64,000 nt of DNA from Tritrichomonas musculus (Eukaryota > Parabasalia > Tritrichomonadida > Tritrichomonadidae): the NCBI GenBank assembly GCA_039105265.1, contig JAPFFF010000004.1:4774001-4838000 (forward strand). Direction: 5' to 3'. Both the position numbers and the translations under genes were made by a program. Below, piece by piece: positions 53,337 to 62,643 of this stretch; the stretch's first letter is position 1, and the number at the start of each line of letters is the position of its first letter. The notes beneath the pieces were generated by a model that saw only the letters and a program-made list of their open reading frames with translations, was not told where the DNA came from and searched no databases.

Positions 53337-54599
53337 ATGATGAATAATTATTTATCTCTATTTACTCTTCCGCAATGGGCTGATTTTACATTATATCATA
53401 TGGGGAAGCCATTTAGATGTAGCTCGATCCTTCTTCGTGCAATTTCGCCTGTCATAAAAGACCTTGATGATAATTCATTTACTTTACCATCAATCAAAGG
53501 ATCTTTAAAAGAAGTATTTGGTGCAATTTTTAGCTTTAAAGAAATTACAGGTGATTTTAAATCAATTAATTTACTGATTGCTACCATTATTTCCCTCGAT
53601 ATTAAAAAGTTTAGAGCTCAAATATCAAATGCTTTCAATGAAAAAACAGATCATTCTGATGAAATATATTTATTAGCATCTGACTTGTCTTCACATAATG
53701 TCTCAATTGATGATATCGTCCCGATAATAGCTTCAAATTTTGATTTTTATTTTCAATTTTTTGCCAACGACAATAGCTATGAATCTTTTACACCCGGAAA
53801 ATTGAATCTTTATGCTCATGTCTTCTCTGATCCCAACATTTCAACGACAGATTCTCACAATTTATTTAAATTAGTTAGTTGTTTTTATAAAATGTTTCCA
53901 GATGATTTTAATGATTCGATTACCAACCTTTCAAAGCGATTTTTTAACGAAGATATCTTTCGATATCTTCTTGATCTTCAGTCTTATGACTTAAATCAGA
54001 TTAAGGATTGTATTATACCTTATCTTTCAAATAAATCGAAATTGAAAACTATCTACACTAATTTTTTGCCAATTTCAATTGAATATCATGCTGATAACTC
54101 CGAAATGAATGACATATTTCATTATATTGCTAATCATTTTGATATACAAAAAAAAGTTGAAGTTACCTCATCAGATGATTTTTCATCAAACTTTGAGCCT
54201 GTGAATCTTATTATCAGAGAAGAAGGACAATTTTCCATGCCAAAATATTTTTCGTGTGACGAAGATGAGTCTTCTGTAACATTCCAGTTAATTGATTTCA
54301 CTCTTAAGCCTTCAGCATATGGAATGACATCATGGTATTCCGCGTCTGAAGGTTCTAGTCCCATTTCTTGGAGACTCGAAGCTTCTTTTAATGGTGACTT
54401 TTCGGATTCAGATATAATTTTACTTGACGAAGTGGATAATGACAATAGGTTATGTGCTGATAATACTCGCATAGTAATTCATTTGAAAAATGTTTTTCGT
54501 TCTTTTTCATGGTTTAGAATTAGTCAAACAAAGTCAAGGTCTGGAAATAAGTTTAATCTGGCCAAATTTGAATTGTTTGGTGAATTAATTCAGTCATGA
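53337..54599 (+). CDS. BTB plus F5/8C-like (discoidin-type) protein
   Basis: About 420 residues. N-terminus: a BTB/POZ-like domain (about 10-100) with the WADFTLYHMGKPFRCSSILL pattern of a D-F/V...h...F.aHk.iL core. Middle: BACK-like helices (about 100-250). C-terminus: a beta-sandwich of the F5/8C or galactose-binding type (about 285-420: VTFQLIDFTLKPSAYGM, SPISWRLEAS, RSFSWFRI and FNLAKFELFG). The same combination is a greatly expanded family in trichomonads and resembles BTBD9 elsewhere. BTB proteins often act as substrate adaptors of cullin-3 ligases, which is inference here. The upstream in-frame TTG at 53313 is not a start; ATG is at 53337 or 53340. Confidence 0.7.
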   Translation: MMNNYLSLFTLPQWADFTLYHMGKPFRCSSILLRAISPVIKDLDDNSFTLPSIKGSLKEVFGAIFSFKEITGDFKSINLLIATIISLDIKKFRAQISNAFNEKTDHSDEIYLLASDLSSHNVSIDDIVPIIASNFDFYFQFFANDNSYESFTPGKLNLYAHVFSDPNISTTDSHNLFKLVSCFYKMFPDDFNDSITNLSKRFFNEDIFRYLLDLQSYDLNQIKDCIIPYLSNKSKLKTIYTNFLPISIEYHADNSEMNDIFHYIANHFDIQKKVEVTSSDDFSSNFEPVNLIIREEGQFSMPKYFSCDEDESSVTFQLIDFTLKPSAYGMTSWYSASEGSSPISWRLEASFNGDFSDSDIILLDEVDNDNRLCADNTRIVIHLKNVFRSFSWFRISQTKSRSGNKFNLAKFELFGELIQS

Positions 54600-55057
54600 T
54601 TCAGATAATTTTGTGTTTTTGTATTAATAAATTCACTTTTCGTATATTAATTCAAAAACGAAAATGTTTTGTTGATGAATTTTGCATGAATTGTATTTAT
54701 TCATTTTGATTCGTATTAAAATACTATATAGAAATATTAAAAAAATGGCTTTTTATTACATGATATGTGAGGTAATAACTATTACTTTGTAAATAATTAA
54801 TAAAGTGAAAATGAATTGTTAATATTTCAACGTCAACATATAATGATTATAGGTGTTGGTATTTGCTGGTTTCTTTTCTTAATCTAGAAATAAGTGTTCT
54901 TAATTTTTTCATATTCTTCATCTTTATTTTATTTGAATTCAACAACTAATACTGTAAATTTTAGATGTCTCAACTTTTGGCATGCTCTTCTCTGTTCGCA
55001 TTTTTCAATCAAGTGTTCTTGTGTTATCAGGCAAACTACTATAAATTTTAAATGTTG
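54600..55057. other. AT-rich spacer between converging genes
   Basis: About 460 bp separating the ends of two convergent genes; it should contain both 3' ends. Nothing else recognised. Confidence 0.4.
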
Positions 55058-55714
55058 TTATGTTGGTGTTAAATCGTGAAGTTCGTCAGGAGATGGAGGA
55101 GCATCATTATTAACATTGCTCTGAATAGTTGGATTTGAAAGCAAATAAATGAATAATAAATGAAGAGCAAAAAGAATCAACCATATTGTAAAGAATGTTG
55201 CAGAAGCGCCATAAAGATCTGTAGTTCTTGTTTCAACATATCTCCGAACACAATAAAAACTTGCATGATTTGCCAAAAATTTATGTACAATGGGGTCATT
55301 ATAATTTCGAATACAATAATCTGTAAGATCGTTTATTAGCAAATTTGCTTTCGATTTTGTAATTTGCGATAGCAAGCAGGCTTCGATTATTAATGATATA
55401 ATTGATGAAATAGAAGCGATCAAAAATGTGAGATTGGTTGTTTTCCCAATTTTTATATCAATACAACATAAAATTATAAAAGTTCCTGATGCAAACGATA
55501 AAAGAAATAAAAGTACTGAAATTGCCAGAAGTCCACCTCCAATAGCGCTTAGCCAAATTTTTTGTGATACAATGATAACGATATATAACGAGAAAATTCC
55601 ATTTATGATAGGTACCAAAATTAGCATAAGTCGACACCAAAAGCATAATATCCCTTTAATTCCAAGATTTCTCATTGCTTCAAAATTCTTCGATACATAT
55701 TCATCGATAGTCAT
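55058..55714 (-). CDS. Four-transmembrane tetraspanin-like protein
   Basis: A 218-residue protein with four hydrophobic helices (about 20-42, 48-72, 80-105 and 172-195), a short first loop and a larger extracellular loop (about 110-170) before the last helix. The loop has paired Cys (DYCIRN and SFYCVRR), as tetraspanins do. The canonical CCG motif is absent. A Cys-pair motif (ILCC) lies in the third helix. Trichomonads have many divergent tetraspanins involved in adhesion and vesicles; this assignment rests on topology. The start is 138 bp from the divergent EF-hand gene. Confidence 0.55.
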   Translation of the reverse strand: MTIDEYVSKNFEAMRNLGIKGILCFWCRLMLILVPIINGIFSLYIVIIVSQKIWLSAIGGGLLAISVLLFLLSFASGTFIILCCIDIKIGKTTNLTFLIASISSIISLIIEACLLSQITKSKANLLINDLTDYCIRNYNDPIVHKFLANHASFYCVRRYVETRTTDLYGASATFFTIWLILFALHLLFIYLLSNPTIQSNVNNDAPPSPDELHDLTPT

Positions 55715-55726
55715 TTTTATGTGCTT

Positions 55727-55738
55727 TTATTAAACGTA
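55727..55738 (-). promoter_or_regulatory. ACGTTTA motif upstream of the tetraspanin-like gene
   Basis: Reads TACGTTTAATAA on the minus strand, 13-24 bp upstream of the start codon, with the same core as at 21221 and 21366. Confidence 0.35.
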
Positions 55739-55816
55739 ATTCAAGAATTTATTGGACGTTAAAACTATTGAAAAAAATTCAATAAAATTAAAAATTATTT
55801 AAATTTTGAGAAATTA

Positions 55817-55824
55817 GACGTTTA
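55817..55824 (+). promoter_or_regulatory. ACGTTTA motif upstream of the EF-hand gene
   Basis: GACGTTTA lies 29-36 bp upstream of the ATG at 55853, followed by TTGTTATAATAG. Confidence 0.35.
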
Positions 55825-55852
55825 TTGTTATAATAGTAATTGAAATAACCAG

Positions 55853-58222
55853 ATGTCTCTCTCTTCTACTATTTTTGCAGAAATTCGCAGTCAATCTAGA
55901 AAGAAGAGCATCCGTCTTGTCGATCTCATTGATGATTTAGATCCAAAAAATACCGGAAAACTCAGTACAATTCGATTCCGTCGTCTTTTTAACTTGCTTT
56001 CAATTTGGATGGAACCTGAAAAGTTCGACCAGCTTGCAGCTGAGTATAGAATTGAAGATACTGATTTTATCGATACCGCACGTTTTTTAGATGATTACGA
56101 ACACCCTCAAGAAGTTCAAAAGCAACTTGTAAGCGATGAGCAACTTCGAGAATTTGGCAAGCAAGTTATTATTCAAAATACAACAATCCCTGAATGCCTT
56201 TTCCAGTTTGATCGATTTCATGCTGGCCACGTTAGTATTGATTCTTTTTTGGCTGCCTTTGGAACGTCTCCATTCACAAAACTTCTTGCGCAACAATACT
56301 CTCGACCGCCGACAAACGATGTTTATTATTTTGACCTAACGAAAGATGTTGAACGCGTCTTAAAAGAAAAGCCGCTTCGCGAAACCACTTTTCAGCAAAC
56401 AATGTCAAAACTTCCGCCATACTTCAAAGATGTTGCAAATGCAATACGTTTAAATCAAGTTGATCCATATCAAGTGTTATCAGCACATGATAAATTTAAA
56501 AAGATGACAATTTTGCCAGCCCACTTTAAAGCAGACGTTTCTAATTTGGGACTTAGTTTGACAGAAAATCAAATGAATGAAATTGCAAATCTCTTTACAG
56601 TTAATAATAGATTTGATTATGTCAGTTTTTGTGAAGCTGTCGATCAAGAAAAAGATAATATTATTAAAGAAAATGAAACGCAGTTAATTGCAGAAAAAGA
56701 AATCGAAAATAAAGTTGAACCAAAAGATATTAACGATGTAATTAACTATATTCAAACAACAATTCAAGAACGTCATAGTCTTATTTGTGATCGGTTAGCT
56801 CATTTTGATCCATTAAATACTGGAAAACTGAGCGAGATTCAATTTTTCAAGATATTCGAAGCTGAAAAATTTGATCTACTTGATCCAGACAGACTTGCAA
56901 TCATCAATGAATTTTCAGATGGAGAAGGAAATATTGATTACAAAGCTTTCTCGATTGCAGTAACTCCTCCTCAACCAAATCCACTTTCAGAGCTAGAATT
57001 GATAATCGAACGTTTGAAGTCGTATTTAGAAGAGAAGCAAATTCAAATTTTGCCATATTGTGAAAGGTTAGATACTGAGCGAACAGGTACTATTTTGTTC
57101 AATCAACTTTTATCAATATTCCGAAATATATTATTCGATATCAATCCTAAAGAGAGGAAGATCCTCAAAATGTCAACAACACAAAATGTTAATATTGAGG
57201 AATTCTGCTCAAAAGTTGATCCTCCATTTATTCGCTATATTACAGAAAGTGAAGAAGAAAAAAGCAAATCATTGAAAAACGAAGAGGAAGAAGAAAAAGA
57301 AATAGAAATTCCAGACAAGCAAACAATGGATGCTCTCGCCCGCGTTGCATCTGTTGTAGATCATGAAAATATCGAATTAGTAAACGAATTCAGACGATAT
57401 GAAAATTCTCCTTTAGTTCGACCTTCAACATTTCGAGCTACTTTAATTCAAATTCCAGTTCGTATATCAGATGAGGATATCGAATTATTACTTAATAAAT
57501 ATAAAGATCAACCTTCGAAACTCGTTGATTCAGTAGCCTTTATGCGCGATATCCAAACATACGGAAAAGATCAATTAAAGATCGAGCCAGATTTATCTTT
57601 AACTACGACTGCTGACTTTTTAGAGCCAAACGAAAATGTTAAATCAATTTTAAGGCGTTTAAAGGTTGTACTTTTGAACAAAAATTTAAGTGGTCCAGCA
57701 CTTTTCAAACCTTATGATCAAAGCTCTTTTGGATTTGTTTCAGTTGACAGACTTCATAGTATTTTATCATATATAGGATTTGTTAATCAGATTACACCAG
57801 ATGAATTAAAACAATTAGAAAGCGCATTTCAGCCAAATAAGAAACCTGATCTATTTAATTATCGCAGAATGCTTTTGTTACTTGAAAAACAAGAAGTTAA
57901 TAAAGATGATTATGCGAAAGTTCCTGTTTATCATTCAGGTACTTTCTCTGGAGAGTATGCTTTAATTAACTTGACAAATACTATTCATTCAAAACTTCAG
58001 GCAAGGCATAAGAATGCTAGATATGTGTTCTTTGATGCCCCTGATGGACCAATTCCATATGGTGACTTTCGACAGAGAATTATGAACTATGGACTAGTCA
58101 TATCACAAGCAGATTTGCAATTATTAATGCGTTCTTATCGCGCTAACATGAATGGTGATATAGATTGGAAGCGTTTTTGTGATGATGTTGATACAATCAA
58201 AACTGTTCAACCACCTCTTTAA
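55853..58222 (+). CDS. Multi-EF-hand protein (EFCAB6-like architecture)
   Basis: A 789-residue cytosolic protein made of repeated EF-hand-like helix-loop-helix units. Loops that can be seen include DPKNTGKLSTIRF (about 30-42), DRFHAGHVSIDSF (about 121-133), DPLNTGKLSEIQFF (about 323-336), DTERTGTILFNQLL (about 404-417), DQSSFGFVSVDRL (about 623-635) and NGDIDWKRF near the end. Most lack one or more acidic Ca2+ ligands, so binding is probably lost in many. A Glu-rich stretch near 475-490 separates two halves. Such long degenerate EF-hand proteins are often axonemal or cytoskeletal (EFCAB6, calcium sensors of the flagellum); that role is inference. Confidence 0.62.
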   Translation: MSLSSTIFAEIRSQSRKKSIRLVDLIDDLDPKNTGKLSTIRFRRLFNLLSIWMEPEKFDQLAAEYRIEDTDFIDTARFLDDYEHPQEVQKQLVSDEQLREFGKQVIIQNTTIPECLFQFDRFHAGHVSIDSFLAAFGTSPFTKLLAQQYSRPPTNDVYYFDLTKDVERVLKEKPLRETTFQQTMSKLPPYFKDVANAIRLNQVDPYQVLSAHDKFKKMTILPAHFKADVSNLGLSLTENQMNEIANLFTVNNRFDYVSFCEAVDQEKDNIIKENETQLIAEKEIENKVEPKDINDVINYIQTTIQERHSLICDRLAHFDPLNTGKLSEIQFFKIFEAEKFDLLDPDRLAIINEFSDGEGNIDYKAFSIAVTPPQPNPLSELELIIERLKSYLEEKQIQILPYCERLDTERTGTILFNQLLSIFRNILFDINPKERKILKMSTTQNVNIEEFCSKVDPPFIRYITESEEEKSKSLKNEEEEEKEIEIPDKQTMDALARVASVVDHENIELVNEFRRYENSPLVRPSTFRATLIQIPVRISDEDIELLLNKYKDQPSKLVDSVAFMRDIQTYGKDQLKIEPDLSLTTTADFLEPNENVKSILRRLKVVLLNKNLSGPALFKPYDQSSFGFVSVDRLHSILSYIGFVNQITPDELKQLESAFQPNKKPDLFNYRRMLLLLEKQEVNKDDYAKVPVYHSGTFSGEYALINLTNTIHSKLQARHKNARYVFFDAPDGPIPYGDFRQRIMNYGLVISQADLQLLMRSYRANMNGDIDWKRFCDDVDTIKTVQPPL

Positions 58223-58667
58223 AACGTATTTTATTGGCTATTTTACTATTATTTTTTATAAACTTTTTCAATATAACGTATTCTATTTTCTTAAATTATT
58301 GGCCTTATAATTTTTGATATTTGACCATGGATTCATTTTATTGTTGGAGCACTTTTTGTATCCTAAAAAAAAAGCTGGCAGCTATTTTGTCAGAAAAATA
58401 ATGATGGCTTCTCATTCCAATGTATATAAAAAGTAAATGAATTTGGAAAAGAGCATTGGTTGAGGCGAAATGTGATTAATGAGAAAAAGAATATTGGTTG
58501 TGGAAAAGGGTAGAGGTCTCTTCCCAAAAAAAATTGAGAGAGAAAAATCCCAATCCATTGTAAAATTACGGATAAAAGATCAAATTGAGAAGAAAATATA
58601 AAAAAAAAAAAAAATTAATTTGCAATTATTACTATGAAAATTATCTTATTTTTTTTTAAATGCTAAG
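58223..58667. other. Intergenic DNA left of the transposase graveyard
   Basis: No gene or clear element end. An A-run precedes the first hAT fragment. Confidence 0.35.
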
Positions 58668-59278
58668 ATGTTTGACCATATATATGGTTTTATGGTGGAC
58701 AAACAGGACCTAGACATTTCATCAATTTTATTGCATGGTCAAAGAAAACTTCATTTAAAGATTTTGTTAAGGATAGATACAGAAAGTTTAACATCAAAAG
58801 GTTATGCCGATATGGTATTAGAATGTATAAATCATGATCTATTAAAAACACTATATCAAAAAATTGTATGTATGGTTGCTGGTAGGCTTCGAGCTCAAGT
58901 AATTGGTCTTGATCCAGAATCAAATGAGTTATTTCAGCAATGAAATGGCATTGGCCATCTGCCCTAAAATTTATTTTCTCCTTTTTTCAATCATCGCATT
59001 CAAAATGCATTAAAAAAAAATACGGCTAAATGAAAGTATTTAAAGATATGGTGAACAAAATATATAAAATAGCCATTTTTTTAAGAAAGCCAACTCAAGT
59101 CAAAGTCATAAAGAAGATATGTCCTGAACCAATAGTAACAAGATGGCAATATATTTTCGATAAATGCATTTTTTTGGGTAATAATATAGATATCATCAAT
59201 CAAATCTTAAATTTGAATGAAAAAAGTACTTGCAAGCTAGATTTTGGCATTGACTTTTTTCATTCAAATGATGAATAA
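58668..59278 (+). pseudogene. hAT transposase fragments (central part)
   Basis: Two ORFs (58668-58943, 91 residues, and 59030-59278, 82 residues) with a readable piece between them. Together they give the order expected in a hAT RNase-H-like core: a helix with QKIVCMVAGRLRAQVIGLDP, then an HWP...ALKFIFSFFQSSH-like segment, then VFKDMVNKIYKIAIFLRKP and finally the CPEPIVTRWQYIFDKC motif, hAT's typical P-x-x-x-TRW signature. Stops and a frame change between and within the pieces show that it is dead. A C-terminal hAT piece lies at 61946-62140 in the same orientation. Confidence 0.55.
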
Positions 59279-59499
59279 AAAAGAAATTCTACACCCATTT
59301 CGCTCTGCAACAGTTTATTTAAGCAAGGATACTTGTTGTTTAAGAAATATTTATACAATAATTATTGAAGTAATCGAGCAGTATGAGGAACTAAAGCTTG
59401 ATTAACAAATTTGTTATTGATTAGTTTGAATTCTGGTTAATTTTCTTCCTCTATAACTTTTTTATGAGCAATGAAACCGTCTAGTATTAATAGAGCATA

Positions 59500-60437
59500 A
59501 CCGTTGTAACCGTATTTAAATCTTTTCTATTTTAATAAGTATAAAAATGAATTAAGAAACCAATCTCTAAATATCTCAGTATTAACAAATCCATGAGTTT
59601 GAGAAACAAGTTTATAGCTTTCTTCAGTAGTATGGTATCAATAGATAATTCAACCGTCATTCTTGATGTAATAATAGTTGGTGGAATAAACTCGGCATCA
59701 GTGCAAATGCAATGAATTGCTGTCGCTCTCTTTGAAATTTGATCAATTGAATAGTAGCAGGTCTTCATTGTGTAGTCAGCTCTCACTATAACATGAACTT
59801 CTCTAGCATCTTCTCTTTCGAGATAGCCAACTTCATCAACGTTGTAACAAAATTGCGCACGTATATATGGTAAGATTCTTTCAAAATTGCTGTAATAATT
59901 ATCAAAGTCTTCTTCAGGCGCCGAAATCCTATTAGCATCCATTCCGATTCCGATAACACTTTTGTATTTTTCTTTAAAATAATATGATAAGAAATGTCTA
60001 ATTGTGTCTTGATCTGCTTTTTTACCAAAGGTTTCATGCCCAAAGTGTGTTATATAGTCAAATGCTGGATTTATCCCAACAAGAAGTTTTCTCTCAATTT
60101 CGTTTTCAAGAATTATTCTTTGTTGGCTGTTTAACAAATGTGGTCGCCCATTTAAATTCGATCCATTTAAATATTTTTCTAATTGATATTTGATACTGTT
60201 TTTGTTTTTCCCGAATATTTGGGCAATTCTTTCAAATGAAACCCGAATTGTATCTGTTCTAAGAAATCTACACAGCACTCCAACTTGCTGCCTGAAGGAA
60301 ACTGAATTTTGAAACTCTTCACTTTCAATTGCTATTGAAAAGTAGAATTGTTCTCTTGCGTCGGTTGTGTAAAATGGCTCAACAAATTCTCGGGCTGGTT
60401 CTAGATCCTTATCATGAGGATTTGGATGATGCTTCAT
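59500..60437 (-). pseudogene. Pogo/Tc1-type DDE transposase, broken
   Basis: The ATG-started frame (60437 down to 59532, 301 residues) has an N-terminal helix-turn-helix region (about 65-110, ERIAQIFGKNKNSIKYQLEK and GRPHLL) and the start of the catalytic domain with FCYNVDEVGY (about 196-205) and AIHCICTDAEFIPPTII. Near 59600 the frame shifts; another frame continues with HGFVNTEIFRDWFLNSF, then a stop, and further down LILDGFIAHKK and VPHTARLLQ can be read, the later DDE landmarks of pogo/Tigger-type proteins. So one frameshift and at least one stop have killed it. It lies in opposite orientation inside the hAT remains. Confidence 0.65.
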
Positions 60438-60699
60438 TTAAAGCTGCATAAAAAAATTGAACAAATAATTTTTCTTTATCAAAAAGTTCATAAACTCTTA
60501 TCAAAAAGTTTACTATCTCTTATATCACCGTAAAGTTGTATTCAATTAAACGGCTCAATAATCTATATTTGAATATTTTCACTTCACCGTAAAGGACTTT
60601 TTTCCATCGTAAAGAACTTTTTAACAATACTTTAAAGACATTATTCAATATATCAAATATTATACAATAACATCGCCTCAGCAATCTTTGATATTGCTA
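60438..60699. repeat. Short AAAAAGTT-rich flank of the pogo-type gene
   Basis: Upstream of the transposase are repeats of TATCAAAAAGTT (about 60478 and 60497) and CACCGTAAAG-type motifs (about 60525, 60586 and 60607). They may be subterminal binding repeats of the element, but its ends were not found. Confidence 0.35.
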
Positions 60700-61226
60700 A
60701 CATATATATTGACTCCATAAGGTCGTTCTGATATTTATCAATCAGAAAATGGTTGTTTAACCGAATATGAGGTATTATATACCTCATTTGAAAAATTAAA
60801 ACTTCCAGATCTTTTATCAGAATAATTGCCAGGAAAAGAAAATGAAAAAGTAAACATTGCGGCACTTTTGGATCTCGTAAGCGAAAGACAAACACAACAA
60901 ACAGATGATATTGAATTTCTTAAAAAAGCAGATGACAATGCAGTATTAGAACAAAAAATGAAAGATGCTCCACATATGAAAAATGAAAAGATTGGATAAG
61001 ATATGCAAAGAATCAAGGCTATACCTATTCGATTGTGGACCGTGAGCAAGAATTTCTAGAAAAGCAATATCTTAAATTGATTAAAAGAATCAGTGAAGAA
61101 AGCGACAATGACGAGGTTTTATCATTGCTTTCCGATTTAACGGATTCCGTTACAAGAGAGAATCTCGGCCTGAAATACGAAGATACTATTTCGAAATTGT
61201 CACATTTAGCCTATTTGTTTAAATAA
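60700..61226 (+). pseudogene. Broken coding remnant, coiled-coil-like, unidentified
   Basis: Two overlapping readable stretches on the plus strand give an acidic, helical protein (for example LPDLLSE, ALLDLVSERQTQQTDDIEFL and then SDNDEVLSLLSDLTDSV). It looks like one gene that has decayed; the longest clean ORF is 61035-61226. No family recognised. It lies between transposase remnants and may be a passenger of one of them. Confidence 0.3.
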
Positions 61227-61911
61227 AAATTAATTTTTAAAATTAAATTTTGTATTTTTTATTATTAAAAGATAAATCAATTTGAGAGATTTCGCATCCT
61301 AAGTGGATGGTTCCTCTACCGTACGAAATGACGGCAAGTCCTGGTTCTCTTTGGTTTGTCGTTGAGCTTTGAAGTAGTTGATCAACTGATCATTTCTAGG
61401 ATCTGGTCTAAAAAACGTAAAATTCAATATTTTATATCTAGCTGCATTAGGAATTATGAAAATGTAATTCAGTTGGCATTGGATCCATCGAAACCCTAAA
61501 ACTCCAAAGTTTGGGTCTAAGTTTGTATCTGAACGTATATTGACTAAGCCAAAAGAGAAATCTTCGGTCGTGGTTTCATAACATATATAATACCGTAAAA
61601 ATATGTATCTTTCATGTGTTCCTGTCCAATCTTGTATACAAATAGGTAGCACAAAGGGATCACTGCAATCTGTCCAGTCCGTTCTTGGAATGGAAAGAGG
61701 AAGATCAATATTCGATATTCTTTCATTATCGAACACCAATATAAGATTTGACAACTGGACTGTTGTTTCTGGATTCTCATTTATTAGGCCATTTGCCTTC
61801 ATTAAAAGTATCAACTCACGTAATTCATTTATATTATAAAAAAAATTGTTTCTTTGTGACTCTAGAGGTTAATTGATAATATTTGAAAAATGAAAGCTGC
61901 TCCACATATGA
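60957..61911 (+). repeat. Direct repeat bracketing 0.9 kb
   Basis: A ~28-bp sequence (ATGAAAGMTGCTCCACATAT and then GAAAAATG) occurs at about 60958-60985 and again at about 61889-61916. It brackets the unidentified ORF at 61299-61814 and could mark an insertion or a duplication. Confidence 0.5.
61299..61814 (-). CDS. Unidentified ORF, ~171 residues
   Basis: Open for 171 codons and beyond on the 5' side, but the first codon is TTG and no upstream ATG fits; the first ATG is codon 5. The protein is not low-complexity: LSNLILVFDNERISNIDLPL, RTDWTDCSDPFVLPICIQDW and FGVLGFRWIQCQLNYIFI read as a beta-rich fold. No family recognised. Its place in the transposon graveyard suggests an element-borne gene or a fragment of one. 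Confidence 0.35.
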   Translation of the reverse strand: MILLMKANGLINENPETTVQLSNLILVFDNERISNIDLPLSIPRTDWTDCSDPFVLPICIQDWTGTHERYIFLRYYICYETTTEDFSFGLVNIRSDTNLDPNFGVLGFRWIQCQLNYIFIIPNAARYKILNFTFFRPDPRNDQLINYFKAQRQTKENQDLPSFRTVEEPST

Positions 61912-61945
61912 AAAATGTATAAAATTCCTTTTTATGAATTGATAG

Positions 61946-62140
61946 GTAGAAATTTCGATAGCGCAAACAAAATGTTATGAAAAATGGAAGGTTCTTGCTG
62001 ATATCGCTTTAAGATTGAATTCAATGTCTACAACTGAAACTAATTGCGAAAAAACAATATCATTACAAGATTTTTTAGCTAAAGATCGAGCTTAGAAATC
62101 AAGACAAGATCTACAAAACGCTAGATTAATTCATTCCTGA
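61946..62140 (+). pseudogene. hAT transposase C-terminal dimerisation fragment
   Basis: Reads YEKWKVLADIALRLNSMS, then TTETNCEKTIS, which matches the hAT C-terminal pattern (YP.L...ALR.LS.P.SEA.CER.FS). After a stop the frame continues with SRQDLQNARLIHS, equivalent to the last helix of the domain. Same orientation as 58668-59278, so both are probably parts of one hAT element split by ~2.6 kb of later insertions. Confidence 0.55.
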
Positions 62141-62643
62141 TTTTTATTTTTCATTCTTTTTTATGAAATATTCGTGACCAAATTACGATTAAATATTTAT
62201 CAAAAAGTTTAATAGAAAATTTTAAATCAAAAGCTGAGTATTAAAAATTCTTGATTTCTGAAATCGATCTCGAATATCAGTGTATATTTATTTATCGACA
62301 TCAGAAAGTAAATCAATAATCGATCTCGAAAATCCAAAAATAACAATCCTAGTTGCTTAACAACGTTTGCTCCGAGTTGGATGCAAGCTTACAGAAAAAT
62401 TACGTATTATAATAAATATACTGAGATATTTATGTATTTAAAATCAATTTTTTAAACATTTTTTATTTTTGTATTTCTAGATAGCAAGATTTTTAAAAAG
62501 AAAAAATATTGAGTAAAAATTTTAATCGTTTTTTTCTCAATTTTTTTTTTTTTATATTATTTCCACGAAAGCATATAAAAAACATCTTTATATTAATGTT
62601 ATAATCAATTTTTTTAAAAAAATGTAAATAAAATTTTTGACAT
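62141..62643. other. AT-rich intergenic DNA, no feature seen
   Basis: Spacer between the transposon remains and the last gene. Confidence 0.4.
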
